Assembly: GCA_963731615.1 (NCBI GenBank)
Contig: CAVSWD010000001.1
Span: 310,001-374,000 of the forward strand
Direction of reading: 5' to 3'
DNA: 64,000 nucleotides
From: Gaiellasilicea sp963731615
GTDB taxonomy: Bacteria > Actinomycetota > Thermoleophilia > Gaiellales > Gaiellaceae
Both the position numbers and the translations under genes were made by a program. Positions 33,568-42,725 of the stretch are shown here, piece by piece. Below the pieces are notes generated by a model, which ran no database searches, was not told where the DNA came from, and saw only the letters and a list, made by a program, of their open reading frames with translations. Each line of letters opens with the position of its first letter. Within the stretch, counting starts at the first letter, position 1.

Positions 33568-35016
33568 GTGAGCGTCTCGACCACCCAGTACAAGAACCTC
33601 GTCGGCGGCGAATGGGTCGGCGCCGAATCCGGCGAGACGATGGAGGTACTGAACCCGTCGACCGGCGAGGCGATCGCGACCGTTCCGCGCGCCGGGGCCG
33701 AGGACGTCGAGCGCGCCGTCAGGGCCGCGAGCAAGGCCTTCGCCGACTGGAGTGAGAAGACGCCGAAGGACCGAATGGAGCTGCTGCTCAAGCTCGCCGA
33801 CGTCATCGACGAGAACGCGGACGAGCTGTCGCGGCTCGAGTCGCAGAACGTCGGCAAGCCGATGGCGATTGCCGGCGACGAGATGCCGTTCTCCGCCGAC
33901 AACCTCCGCTTCTTCGCCGGCGCCGCCCGCACGCTCGAGGGCAAGGCGGCCGGCGAGTACGTCGAGGGCTATACGTCGATCGTCCGGCGCGAGCCGCTCG
34001 GTGTCGTCGCCGGGATCACCCCTTGGAACTACCCGCTGATGATGGCCGTCTGGAAGCTCGGTCCCGCGCTCGCGGCAGGCAACGTGCAGATCCTGAAGCC
34101 GGCCGAGCAGACGCCGCTGACCACGCTGCGCTTCGCCGAGCTGGCGCAGGAGTTCCTGCCGCCGGGCGTGCTCCAGGTGATCACGGGCGACGGCGTCCCC
34201 GCAGGCGACGCGCTCGTGCGCCACCCCGAGATCCGCCTCATCTCCTTGACCGGCTCGGTCGAAACCGGGAGGCTGATCGCCACCGGCGCCGCTCAGACGA
34301 ACCTCAAGCGCGTGCACCTCGAGCTCGGCGGCAAGGCGCCGATGGTCGTGCTCGACGACGCCGACCCGGCCACCGTCGCGGAGGCGGTCAAGATCGGCGG
34401 CTACTGGAACTCGGGCCAGGACTGCACCGCGTCGTCGCGGATTCTCGTGCACGAGCGGATTTACGACGACGTTCTCGGCGAGACGGTGAAGACGCTCGAG
34501 GCGATGAAGGTCGCCGATCCCGCGGACGGTGACGACGTCGACATGGGCCCGGTGATCTCGCGGGAGCAGCAGGAGCGCGTCCTCGGCTTCCTCGAGCGCG
34601 CCGTCGACGCGAAGGCCACGGTGGTCACCGGCGGCGAGACGATCGGCGACCGCGGCTTCTTCGTCAAGCCGACCGTCGTCACCGATGTGCACCAGGACGC
34701 CGAAATCGTCCAGGACGAGGTCTTCGGCCCGGTTGTGACGATGCAGCGCTTCGGCTCCGACGAGGAGGCGATCGCGATGGCGAACGGCGTCCGCTACGGG
34801 CTCGCTGCGTCGGTGTTCTCCCAGGACGTCGGCCGCGCTCTCGCCGCCGCCCGCAAGCTCGACTTCGGCACCGTCTGGGTGAACGAGCATCTGTTCCCGC
34901 TCGCCTCCGAGATGCCGCACGGCGGCTTCAAAGAGTCGGGCTACGGCAAGGACATGTCGAGCTACTCGATGGAGGAGTACACCCGCATCAAGCACGTCGC
35001 GGTGAAGCTCGCATGA
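33568..35016 (+). CDS. Aldehyde dehydrogenase (betaine/aminobutyraldehyde dehydrogenase-like)
   Basis: 482 residues, full length. Catalytic Glu252 in LELGGK and Cys286 in NSGQDCTA; NAD-binding residues in TPWNYPL and the TGS loop (LTGSVETG). Closest in pattern to gamma-aminobutyraldehyde or betaine aldehyde dehydrogenases. It is followed by an amino acid/polyamine permease and an aminotransferase, suggesting polyamine breakdown: import, deamination to aldehyde, then oxidation to acid. Start GTG 33568; its stop overlaps the next gene (ATGA). Confidence 0.9.
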   Translation: MSVSTTQYKNLVGGEWVGAESGETMEVLNPSTGEAIATVPRAGAEDVERAVRAASKAFADWSEKTPKDRMELLLKLADVIDENADELSRLESQNVGKPMAIAGDEMPFSADNLRFFAGAARTLEGKAAGEYVEGYTSIVRREPLGVVAGITPWNYPLMMAVWKLGPALAAGNVQILKPAEQTPLTTLRFAELAQEFLPPGVLQVITGDGVPAGDALVRHPEIRLISLTGSVETGRLIATGAAQTNLKRVHLELGGKAPMVVLDDADPATVAEAVKIGGYWNSGQDCTASSRILVHERIYDDVLGETVKTLEAMKVADPADGDDVDMGPVISREQQERVLGFLERAVDAKATVVTGGETIGDRGFFVKPTVVTDVHQDAEIVQDEVFGPVVTMQRFGSDEEAIAMANGVRYGLAASVFSQDVGRALAAARKLDFGTVWVNEHLFPLASEMPHGGFKESGYGKDMSSYSMEEYTRIKHVAVKLA

Positions 35017-36548
35017 CGACCTCGGCGGCGCCTCCGAGTTCGACGGAACCCGAGGCCGCGACGCTCAAGCCGAACGCGATCGGCTTTCTCGACTCGCTCG
35101 TGATCGGGCTCGCGTCCACGGCACCGGCGTACTCGCTCGCCGCGATCATCGGCTCGCTCGTCGTCGTCGTCGGCATCCAGGCTCCCGGGGCGCTGCTCGC
35201 ATCCTTCGTGCCGATGTTCCTGATCGCGGGCGCGTTCTTCTACATGAACCGCGCCGACCGCGACGCGGGCACGACCTTCTCCTGGGTGACCCGGACGCTC
35301 GGGCCGTGGGTTGGCTGGATGGGCGGTTGGGCCGTCTGCACGACCGGGATCCTCGTGATCGGCTCGCTCGCCGACGTCGGTGCGCGGTACACCTATCTGC
35401 TCTTCGGGGCCGACGGCGCGGCGGGCTCGAAGGCCGCCGTGATGACGCTCGCGATCGCCTACATCCTCGTGCTCACCTGGGTCTGCATCCTCGGCACCGA
35501 GCTCTCGGCACGGCTCCAGAACGTGATGATCCTGGCGCAGGTGGGGGCGTTGCTCATCTTCGCAGGGGTTGCGCTGGCGAAGGTCTTGGGCGGTGACGCA
35601 GGCCCGCAGGCGATCGATCCTTCCTGGTCGTGGTTCTCACCCTTCGCGATCGACGATCGCAGTGCGCTGATCACGGCGCTCCTGATCGGCGTCTTCGCGT
35701 ACTGGGGGTGGGAAAGCGCCGTCAACCTTTGCGAGGAGACGTCGAACAGCCGGCTCGTGCCGGGTCTTTCGGCGTTGACGAGCACGGTGATCCTGCTCGT
35801 CACCTACGTGTCGGTCGCGGTCGCCGTCGTCGCGTTCGCAGGGCTCACGAGGCTGGAGGAATTCGACGACGACGAGGGGATCTTCGGCGTGCTTGCGCTC
35901 GACGTCCTCGGCTCCCCCTGGGACAAGATCGTCATCCTGGCGATCGTCACGTCAGCGGTGGCGTCGACCCAGACAACGATCATCCCGGCCTCGCGGACGA
36001 CGCTTTCGATGGCCCGTAACGGCGCCTACCCGTCGATCCTGGCTCGGATCCATCCTCGCTACCGCACCCCTCACGTCGCCACCGCGGTCGTCGCGTTTCT
36101 CGCGACCGCCTGGTACGTACCGGCGAACATCATCTCGGAGAACTTCCTCTACGACTCGATCTCGGCGCTCGCGCTGATGATCGCGTTCTACTACGCGCTC
36201 AGCGGGGTGGGCTGCATCGTCTACTACCGGCGCGAGCTGACGAAGTCGGTCTGGAACTTCGTGATCATCGGCGTCGGCCCGGCCATCGGCGCCCTGATCC
36301 TTGCGTTTCTCTTCGTCGAGGCCACCCGGTCGCTCGCCGACACCGGCGCGTCCTACTCGGGCCAGGAGATCCTCGGGCTGGCCCCGCCGCTCGCGATCGG
36401 CTACGGGTTCCTCGTCCTCGGCGCGATCCTGATGATCGTCTGGCGGTACTCCGGGCGCGGCGACCGCTATTTCGCGCGGCGCCCCTTCGAGGCGGTCGAT
36501 CCGGCGGTCGTCTCCGGCGCCGGCCGAGTCGACGAGGAGCCGGTCTGA
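35013..36548 (+). CDS. APC-family amino acid/polyamine permease
   Basis: 511 residues with about 12 membrane helices. The first helix carries the APC signature (SLVIGLASTAPAYSLAAIIG), the substrate-binding turn of this family. The C-terminal part is short. The uptake partner of the adjacent dehydrogenase and aminotransferase. Coupled at both ends by 4-base overlaps: ATGA upstream and CTGA downstream. Confidence 0.88.
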   Translation: MTTSAAPPSSTEPEAATLKPNAIGFLDSLVIGLASTAPAYSLAAIIGSLVVVVGIQAPGALLASFVPMFLIAGAFFYMNRADRDAGTTFSWVTRTLGPWVGWMGGWAVCTTGILVIGSLADVGARYTYLLFGADGAAGSKAAVMTLAIAYILVLTWVCILGTELSARLQNVMILAQVGALLIFAGVALAKVLGGDAGPQAIDPSWSWFSPFAIDDRSALITALLIGVFAYWGWESAVNLCEETSNSRLVPGLSALTSTVILLVTYVSVAVAVVAFAGLTRLEEFDDDEGIFGVLALDVLGSPWDKIVILAIVTSAVASTQTTIIPASRTTLSMARNGAYPSILARIHPRYRTPHVATAVVAFLATAWYVPANIISENFLYDSISALALMIAFYYALSGVGCIVYYRRELTKSVWNFVIIGVGPAIGALILAFLFVEATRSLADTGASYSGQEILGLAPPLAIGYGFLVLGAILMIVWRYSGRGDRYFARRPFEAVDPAVVSGAGRVDEEPV

Positions 36549-37972
36549 CGGCCGTCGACCTGCAGCAGGCCGCACGGGATCACCTCTGGCTGCACTTCAG
36601 CCGCATGGGCGGCTATCACGACTCCGAAGTGCCCGTGATCGTGAGCGGCGACGGCTGCTACCTGACCGACGCGAACGGCAAGCGCTACCTCGACGCGCTT
36701 GCGGGCCTCTTCTCGGTCAACCTCGGCTACGGCTTCGGCGAGGAGATCGGGCAGGCGGCGCTCGAGCAGATGAAGGAGCTGCCCTTCTACACCAACTGGT
36801 CATACGCGCATCCGCGCGCGATCGAGCTGGCGTCGGAGCTCGCGTCACTGGCGCCGGGCGACCTCAACCGCGCCTTCTTCGTCTCCGGCGGCTCCGAGGC
36901 CGTCGAGTCGGCCTGGAAGCTCGCGCGGCAGTACTTCCAGGCTCGCGGGAGCAAGCCAGTCGATGTCGACGACTCTCGCCACGACGAGCGTGTGGGGGCG
37001 CCGGCGCCGCGGAAGTACAAGGCGATCGCGCGCCAGGTCGCCTACCACGGGACGACGATGGGCGCGCTCTCGATCAACGGCATTCCAGCCTTGCGGATGC
37101 CGTTCGAGCCGCTCGTGCCCGAGGTGCGGCACGTCCGGAACACCAACCGCTTCCATCGTCCGCCGGACGAGACCGAGGCCGAGTTCACGGCGATGCTGCT
37201 CGAGAATCTCGAAGAGACGATCCTCGCCATGGGGCCGGAGACGGTCTGCCTCGTCCACATGGAGCCGGTTCAGAACGCGGGTGGTGCCTTCACCCCGCCG
37301 GAGGGCTACTGGCGCGGCGTCCGCGAGCTGTGCGACCGCTACGACATCCTCCTCTCCGCGGACGAGGTGATCACCGCGTTCGGCCGGGTCGGCCACTGGT
37401 TCGCGTCGGAGCGGTACGACATCCGGCCCGACATCGTCTGCTGCGCCAAGGGCCTCTCCTCCTCCTACGCGTCGATCGGCGCCGTCATGGCGACCGATCG
37501 CGTCATGGAGCCGTTTCTTCAGGACACGGCCATGTACGCGCACGGGATCACGTTCGGCGGCCACCCGGTCATGTGCGCGATCGCGCTCAAGAACATCGAG
37601 ATCATGAAGCGGGAGCGGATTCTGGAGCACGTGCTGGAAAACGAGGGCGCCTTCCGCGCGACGCTCGAGACGCTCCTCGACCTGCCGATCGTCGGCGACG
37701 TGCGCGGGACCGGCTTCTTCTATGCGCTCGAACTCGTCAAGGACAAGGAGACGCGCTCGACGTTCACTCCCGAGGAGTGCGAGACCCTGCTCCGCGGCTA
37801 CCTCTCCGGAGCCCTGTTCGAGCGTGGCCTGATCTGCCGCGCCGACGACCGCGGTGACCCGGTGATCCAGATCTCGCCGCCACTCGTCGCGGGCCAGGCC
37901 GAGTTCGACGAGATGGTCGGGATCCTCGGCGAGGTGCTGGCCGAGGCGGGCCGAAGGATGGACGCGCGGTAA
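36545..37972 (+). CDS. Class III aminotransferase with probable CTG start
   Basis: PLP-dependent transaminase of the omega-amino acid/putrescine type. PLP Lys is in CCAKGLSSS; Asp of the PLP pocket in SADEVITAFGR. From ATG 36605 the protein has 455 residues, but conserved N-terminal text (AARDHLWLHFSRMGGY) lies upstream. The only start in that open frame is CTG 36545, which overlaps the permease stop as CTGA, matching the ATGA/GTGA couplings nearby. I annotate from the CTG; if it is not used the start is 36605. Probably works with the aldehyde dehydrogenase. Confidence 0.85.
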   Translation: MTAVDLQQAARDHLWLHFSRMGGYHDSEVPVIVSGDGCYLTDANGKRYLDALAGLFSVNLGYGFGEEIGQAALEQMKELPFYTNWSYAHPRAIELASELASLAPGDLNRAFFVSGGSEAVESAWKLARQYFQARGSKPVDVDDSRHDERVGAPAPRKYKAIARQVAYHGTTMGALSINGIPALRMPFEPLVPEVRHVRNTNRFHRPPDETEAEFTAMLLENLEETILAMGPETVCLVHMEPVQNAGGAFTPPEGYWRGVRELCDRYDILLSADEVITAFGRVGHWFASERYDIRPDIVCCAKGLSSSYASIGAVMATDRVMEPFLQDTAMYAHGITFGGHPVMCAIALKNIEIMKRERILEHVLENEGAFRATLETLLDLPIVGDVRGTGFFYALELVKDKETRSTFTPEECETLLRGYLSGALFERGLICRADDRGDPVIQISPPLVAGQAEFDEMVGILGEVLAEAGRRMDAR

Positions 37973-38043
37973 CAGTGTGGTTAACCGCCCTGCGGTGCTG
38001 TGCGCCCGGTCGGTAGGGTCCGGACGAACGCGAGGGAGGGCAG

Positions 38044-38787
38044 ATGGAGAATGGGAAACCGGGCGCGGTCGTCGTCGCAGACGAGGTCACGCGCCGCTAT
38101 GGAGAAGGCGACACAGCAGTCGACGCACTCAGGGGCGTCTCGCTCGAGGTCGAGCAGGGCAAGCTGACCGCGGTGATGGGCCCGTCGGGCTCGGGGAAGT
38201 CGACCCTGATGCACATCATGGCCGGGCTCGACAAGCCGACGACCGGCACGGTCGCGATCTCGGGCACGGAGATCACCACCCTCAACGACTCCGACCTGAC
38301 CAAGCTGCGGCGCCGTCACATCGGGTTCGTCTTCCAGTTCTTCAACCTGCTGCCGATGCTGAACGCGGCCGAGAACATCGTCCTGCCGCTCTCGATCGCC
38401 GGCGAGAAGGCGGACGACGAGTGGTTCGACGCGCTGATCGAGAAGGTCGGTCTCGCCGACCGGCTCCACCACCGGCCCTCCGAGCTCTCCGGCGGGCAGC
38501 AGCAGCGCGTCGCGATCGCACGCGCACTCGTCTCGCAGCCGACCGTGCTCTTCGCCGACGAGCCGACGGGCAACCTCGACTCGGCGACGGGCGGCGAGAT
38601 CCTGACCCTGATGCGCGACTCGGTCGACACCTACGGCCAGACGACGGTGATGGTGACGCACGAAGCGCGCGCGGCCGCGATCGCCGACCGGATTCTCTTC
38701 CTCGCCGACGGCGAGATCGTCCGCGACCTGCCGCGCTCGGAGCCCCACGACGTGCTTGCGACGATGGAGGAGCTCGCGGCCCGGTGA
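38044..38787 (+). CDS. ABC exporter ATPase (MacB/LolD-type)
   Basis: 247 residues. Walker A (GPSGSGKST), Q loop, signature LSGGQQQR, Walker B (VLFADEPTGNLDS) and switch His (VTHEAR) are present; the ADEPTGNLD form is typical of the MacB/LolD/FtsE group. ATG 38044 follows GAGGGAGGGCAG; a -10-like TAGGGT lies at 38014-38019. The stop overlaps the permease as GTGA. Confidence 0.93.
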   Translation: MENGKPGAVVVADEVTRRYGEGDTAVDALRGVSLEVEQGKLTAVMGPSGSGKSTLMHIMAGLDKPTTGTVAISGTEITTLNDSDLTKLRRRHIGFVFQFFNLLPMLNAAENIVLPLSIAGEKADDEWFDALIEKVGLADRLHHRPSELSGGQQQRVAIARALVSQPTVLFADEPTGNLDSATGGEILTLMRDSVDTYGQTTVMVTHEARAAAIADRILFLADGEIVRDLPRSEPHDVLATMEELAAR

Positions 38788-41579
38788 TCAGGTTCGCGCT
38801 CAAGAGCCTCGCCGGCAGGAAGCTGAGGAGCGTTCTCACAGCGCTCGCGATCGTCCTCGGCGTGGCGATGATGAGCGGCGCCTACGTCCTGACAGACACG
38901 ATCGACAAGGCGTTCGACTCGATCTTCGTCGATTCCTACGCGGGCACCGACGCGGTCGTGACCGGAAAGGACCCGGGCTTCAGCTTCGAGGGCGAGTCGG
39001 CGCAGGCTCCGCCGATCCCGGAGGAGACGCTCGCGCAGGTCCAAGGGGTCGACGGTGTCGAGGTCGCCACGGGGTCGGTGCAGGACTTCCAAACGAAGCT
39101 GCTGCGGCCGGACGGCGAGGCGATCGACACGGGCGGCGCGCCGTCGTTCGCGTTCGGGATCCAGACCGCGCCCGAGTACGACCGCTTCAACCCGCTCAAT
39201 CTCGTCGAGGGTCGTTGGCCCAGCGGCGGCAGCGAGGTGGTGATCGACGAGGGCGTCGCCGGGGACGAGGATCTGGAGCTCGGAGACCGGATCGGCGTTG
39301 CGGCGCTCGGGCCGGCGCAGGAGTTCACGATCGTCGGAATCGCGAAGTACGGCGACCTCAGCTCGATCGGCGGGGCGACGTTCGCGATCTTCGACGTGCC
39401 CACGGCGCAGAAGCTGCTGGACAAGGAAGGGCAGCTCGACGCGGTTTCGGCCGCGGCGGCGGACGGGACGACGCCGGAGCAGCTGACGCAGCGAATCACC
39501 TCCGAGCTCGGCACCGACTTCACCGTCCGGACGGGCGTCCAGCAGGCCCAGGAGGAGTCGAGCGAGATCGCCACCTTCACGACGATCATCCGCTACTTCC
39601 TGCTCTCGTTCGCGGGCATCGCCCTCTTCGTCGGTGCGTTCGTCATCTTCAACACGCTCTCGATCACGGTCGCGCAACGGACACGGGAGTTCGCCACCCT
39701 GCGCACGCTCGGCGCGTCGCGGCGGCAGGTGCTGCGGTCCGTGATCCTCGAGGCGCTGGTGATCGGCCTCGGTGCTTCCATCGTCGGCCTCTTCGCCGGT
39801 CTCGGCCTCGCGGTCGGGCTGAACGAGCTGTTCAAGGCGCTGAACCTGGATCTGCCCCAGACGCAGACGGTGTTCGCGACCCGGACGATCGTCGTCTCGC
39901 TGCTCGTCGGGACGCTAGTGACGCTCATGGCCGGTCTCTTCCCGGCGATCCGGGCGACCCGTGTGCCTCCGATCGCGGCGGTCCGCGAGGGCGCGACGCT
40001 GCCGCGCGGACGCTTTGCGCGCTTCACGCCGTACATCGCGGGTGTCGTCGTGGCGCTCGCCGTGCTCGCGCTCGGCTACGGGACGCTCAACGACGACATC
40101 GGCACCGGCGACCGCTTCGCCCTCCTCGGTGTCGGCGTCCTCGCGTTGTTCTTCGGCGTCGCGATGCTCTCGTCGCGGCTCGTGCGTCCGCTCGCGGTCG
40201 GCGTCAGCCCGGTCGGCGAGTGGCTGACGGTCGTCGTGATGATCCTGCTCTGGCCGTTCTGGACGCTGCCGTACTGGCTGCTCCGGCACGGCGCGTTCGG
40301 CCCCGGCGACGCACTCGGACGCGTCGGAGCATTCCTGCTCGGTGGCCTGATCAACCCGCTGCTGATTCCGATCGTGCTGATCATGTGGGTGCGGAGCGCG
40401 GTGACGAGGTGGCAGCCCGAGTGGCCGATGGAGTTCCCGGGCGTGCTGCCGGCAAGGCGGATCAACCGCATCGGTCGCGAGAACGCGCGTCGGAACCCGG
40501 GCCGCACGGCGGCGACCGCGGCCGCGCTGATGATCGGGATCGCGCTCGTGACCTTCATCTCCGTGCTCGCCAACGGCCTGCGCGTGTCGAACAGCGATGC
40601 CATCGAGCGTCAGATCCAGTCCGACCTGATCGTCACCTCGCAGGACGGCTACTCCGAGTTCCCGGCCGCGGTCGGCGACGCCGTCGCCGACGTCGACGGT
40701 GTCGAGACCGTCAGCAACGTCCGGCAGGACATCGCACAGATCGACGGCGATGGCTCCAACCTCACGGGTCTGGACGACCGCGTTGCCGAGGTGTACGACT
40801 TCCGCTGGGAAGAGGGCTCGGACGAGGTGCTCACGCAGCTCGGCACCGACGGCGCGCTGCTGCCCGGGAACGTCGCCGATGACCGGAACCTCGCCGTCGG
40901 CGACTCGTTCACGGTCCGCTCGACCGCCAACCAGACGAAGGACTTCGTCGTCCGCGGCATCTACGAGGGCAGCCCGTTCTACCCGCTGCTCGGCACGGCC
41001 AGCGTCTCCCAGGAGGCGTTCGACGAGCTGTACGAGCGCCCGCGAAACCGCTTCACGCTGCTCAACGTCGAGGGCGATACGGCCGCCGCGAAAACGGCTG
41101 TTGAGGACGCGCTCACGGGCTTCCCCGATACCCGCACCCAGACCCGCTCGGAGTGGATCGACAAGGAGGACCAGGAGATCCAGCAGTTCCTGTTGCTGCT
41201 CTACGTCCTGCTTGCCCTCTCCGTGATCATCAGCCTCTTCGGGATGGTGAACACGCTCGCGCTGTCGGTCTTCGAGCGGACCCGGGAGCTGGGGATGCTG
41301 CGCGCGGTCGGGATGACGCGCCGGCAGACACGACGGATGGTCCGGCACGAGAGTGTGATCACGGCGCTGATCGGCGCGGCACTCGGGCTTCCGCTCGGGA
41401 TCTTCCTCGCGGCGCTCGTGACGAACGCGCTCAGCCAGTACGACCTCCGTTTCGAGCTGCCGATCAGCCAGTTGGTCGTCCTCGCAGTCGTGTCCGTCGT
41501 CGCCGGGTTGCTGGCGGCGATCACACCCGCCCGTCGCGCTGCCCGCCTCAACCCACTCGAAGCGCTCCAGTACGAGTAG
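38784..41579 (+). CDS. ABC exporter permease, FtsX family (large)
   Basis: 931 residues from GTG 38784 (GTGA overlap with the ATPase). Two FtsX domains with ABC2-like helices: one near 270-400 (FAGIALFVGAFVIFNTLSIT and the following FATLRTLGAS) and another at the C-terminus (LGMLRAVGMTRRQTRR). Extracytoplasmic MacB-like domains lie between helices. A typical actinobacterial FtsX-like exporter of unknown substrate; it forms a transporter with the upstream ATPase. Confidence 0.9.
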   Translation: MIRFALKSLAGRKLRSVLTALAIVLGVAMMSGAYVLTDTIDKAFDSIFVDSYAGTDAVVTGKDPGFSFEGESAQAPPIPEETLAQVQGVDGVEVATGSVQDFQTKLLRPDGEAIDTGGAPSFAFGIQTAPEYDRFNPLNLVEGRWPSGGSEVVIDEGVAGDEDLELGDRIGVAALGPAQEFTIVGIAKYGDLSSIGGATFAIFDVPTAQKLLDKEGQLDAVSAAAADGTTPEQLTQRITSELGTDFTVRTGVQQAQEESSEIATFTTIIRYFLLSFAGIALFVGAFVIFNTLSITVAQRTREFATLRTLGASRRQVLRSVILEALVIGLGASIVGLFAGLGLAVGLNELFKALNLDLPQTQTVFATRTIVVSLLVGTLVTLMAGLFPAIRATRVPPIAAVREGATLPRGRFARFTPYIAGVVVALAVLALGYGTLNDDIGTGDRFALLGVGVLALFFGVAMLSSRLVRPLAVGVSPVGEWLTVVVMILLWPFWTLPYWLLRHGAFGPGDALGRVGAFLLGGLINPLLIPIVLIMWVRSAVTRWQPEWPMEFPGVLPARRINRIGRENARRNPGRTAATAAALMIGIALVTFISVLANGLRVSNSDAIERQIQSDLIVTSQDGYSEFPAAVGDAVADVDGVETVSNVRQDIAQIDGDGSNLTGLDDRVAEVYDFRWEEGSDEVLTQLGTDGALLPGNVADDRNLAVGDSFTVRSTANQTKDFVVRGIYEGSPFYPLLGTASVSQEAFDELYERPRNRFTLLNVEGDTAAAKTAVEDALTGFPDTRTQTRSEWIDKEDQEIQQFLLLLYVLLALSVIISLFGMVNTLALSVFERTRELGMLRAVGMTRRQTRRMVRHESVITALIGAALGLPLGIFLAALVTNALSQYDLRFELPISQLVVLAVVSVVAGLLAAITPARRAARLNPLEALQYE

Positions 41580-41581
41580 GC

Positions 41582-41860
41582 GTGCGCGACTCGGCCGGCC
41601 CGACTCCGCTGCCCGCAATCCCGCTGCTGATCTTCGCCGGGATCGACCTCGTGCTGGCGCTGCTCCTCCTCGTCGCGGGCGGCTTCAGCGTCCAGTTCCT
41701 CGCCGTCGCGGCGATCGGGCTCGCGCTGGCCGGGATCGGGCTCTGGAGCGTGTTCTCGCAGGCGGCAATCGACCGCGTTCGGCCGACCGACGAGGAGCCG
41801 CGTTCACTGCCGCGGTTGCTTCGCCCCCGGCGTCGGCGCGGGCCGCCGCCGTCATCCTAG
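41582..41860 (+). CDS. Small membrane protein downstream of the ABC exporter
   Basis: 92 residues from GTG 41582, 2 bases after the permease stop. Two hydrophobic helices (about 12-32 and 36-57) and a basic, Arg/Pro-rich tail. Probably cotranscribed with the exporter. Function unknown. Confidence 0.65.
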   Translation: MRDSAGPTPLPAIPLLIFAGIDLVLALLLLVAGGFSVQFLAVAAIGLALAGIGLWSVFSQAAIDRVRPTDEEPRSLPRLLRPRRRRGPPPSS

Positions 41861-41867
41861 GCCGGCT

Positions 41868-42725
41868 GTGCGCCTGACCCTTTGCGACGTCGGGCCCCGT
41901 GACGGCCTCCAGAACGAGCCGGAAACGCTCGCGCCGGAGAAGCGGGCAGAGCTCGTCCGGCGCCTGGCGGCGACCGGGTTGCCGCGCGTCGAGGCGGCGA
42001 GCTTCGTCGACCCCGAGCGCGTGCCGCAAATGGCCGGCGCCGAGGAGGTGGTCGCCGCCGTCGGCGAGGTCGACGCGGAGCTCTCCGGCCTCGTCCTCAA
42101 CGAGCGCGGCTGGGAGCGACTGGCCGCCACCGGGATCGATCGCGTCAACGTCACCCTCGCCGCGACCGAGGCGTTCAACCAGCGGAACGGGAACGCCACG
42201 CTCGCGGAGGCGGCCGCACGCGTCGAGCGGATCCTGGCCGTTGCCGACCTGCCGTCGACTGCGACGATCAGTGTCGCGTTCGGCTGCCCGTTCGAAGGCG
42301 CGGTCGATCCCGGCGTCGTGGCCGAGCTCGCCGACCGGCTCGTATCGGCGGGCGCGGGGGAGGTGGTGCTGGCGGACACGATCGGCGTCGCCACGCCGCG
42401 GCCGGTCGCGCGGCTCGTCGAGCGGGTGCTGATCCTCGGCGTGCCGGTCGGCGGCCACTTCCACGACACGCGTCACACCGGCGTGGCCTGTGCCTGGACG
42501 GCGGTCGAGGCAGGAGCGACGGTGCTCGACGCGTCGGTCGGTGGGCTCGGCGGCTGCCCCTTCGCACCGCGTGCGACCGGCAACGTCGCGACGGAGGATG
42601 TGCTCTACCTGCTCGAGCGCGAGGGAATCGAGACCGGCGTCGACCTCGACGCGCTGATCGAGGTCGCTCGCTGGCTCGAGGAGCTGCTCGGCCGCGAGCT
42701 ACCCGGGCGGGTCTACAGAACCTAG
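41868..42725 (+). CDS. mvaB: Hydroxymethylglutaryl-CoA lyase family
   Basis: 285 residues of the DRE-TIM metallolyase fold: DVGPRDGLQNEP at the start, metal His pair in GGHFHDTRHTG and the catalytic loop GLGGCPFAPRATGNVATED. Cleaves HMG-CoA to acetoacetate and acetyl-CoA, the last step of leucine breakdown. Starts with GTG 41868. Its 3' end overlaps the convergent CoA-transferase gene by 27 bases. Confidence 0.9.
   Translation: MRLTLCDVGPRDGLQNEPETLAPEKRAELVRRLAATGLPRVEAASFVDPERVPQMAGAEEVVAAVGEVDAELSGLVLNERGWERLAATGIDRVNVTLAATEAFNQRNGNATLAEAAARVERILAVADLPSTATISVAFGCPFEGAVDPGVVAELADRLVSAGAGEVVLADTIGVATPRPVARLVERVLILGVPVGGHFHDTRHTGVACAWTAVEAGATVLDASVGGLGGCPFAPRATGNVATEDVLYLLEREGIETGVDLDALIEVARWLEELLGRELPGRVYRT

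Noticed and set aside
39915..41618. 567-codon antisense frame over the FtsX permease
   Set aside because: Arg/Asp/His-rich composition mirrors the codon pattern of the permease; no start context.
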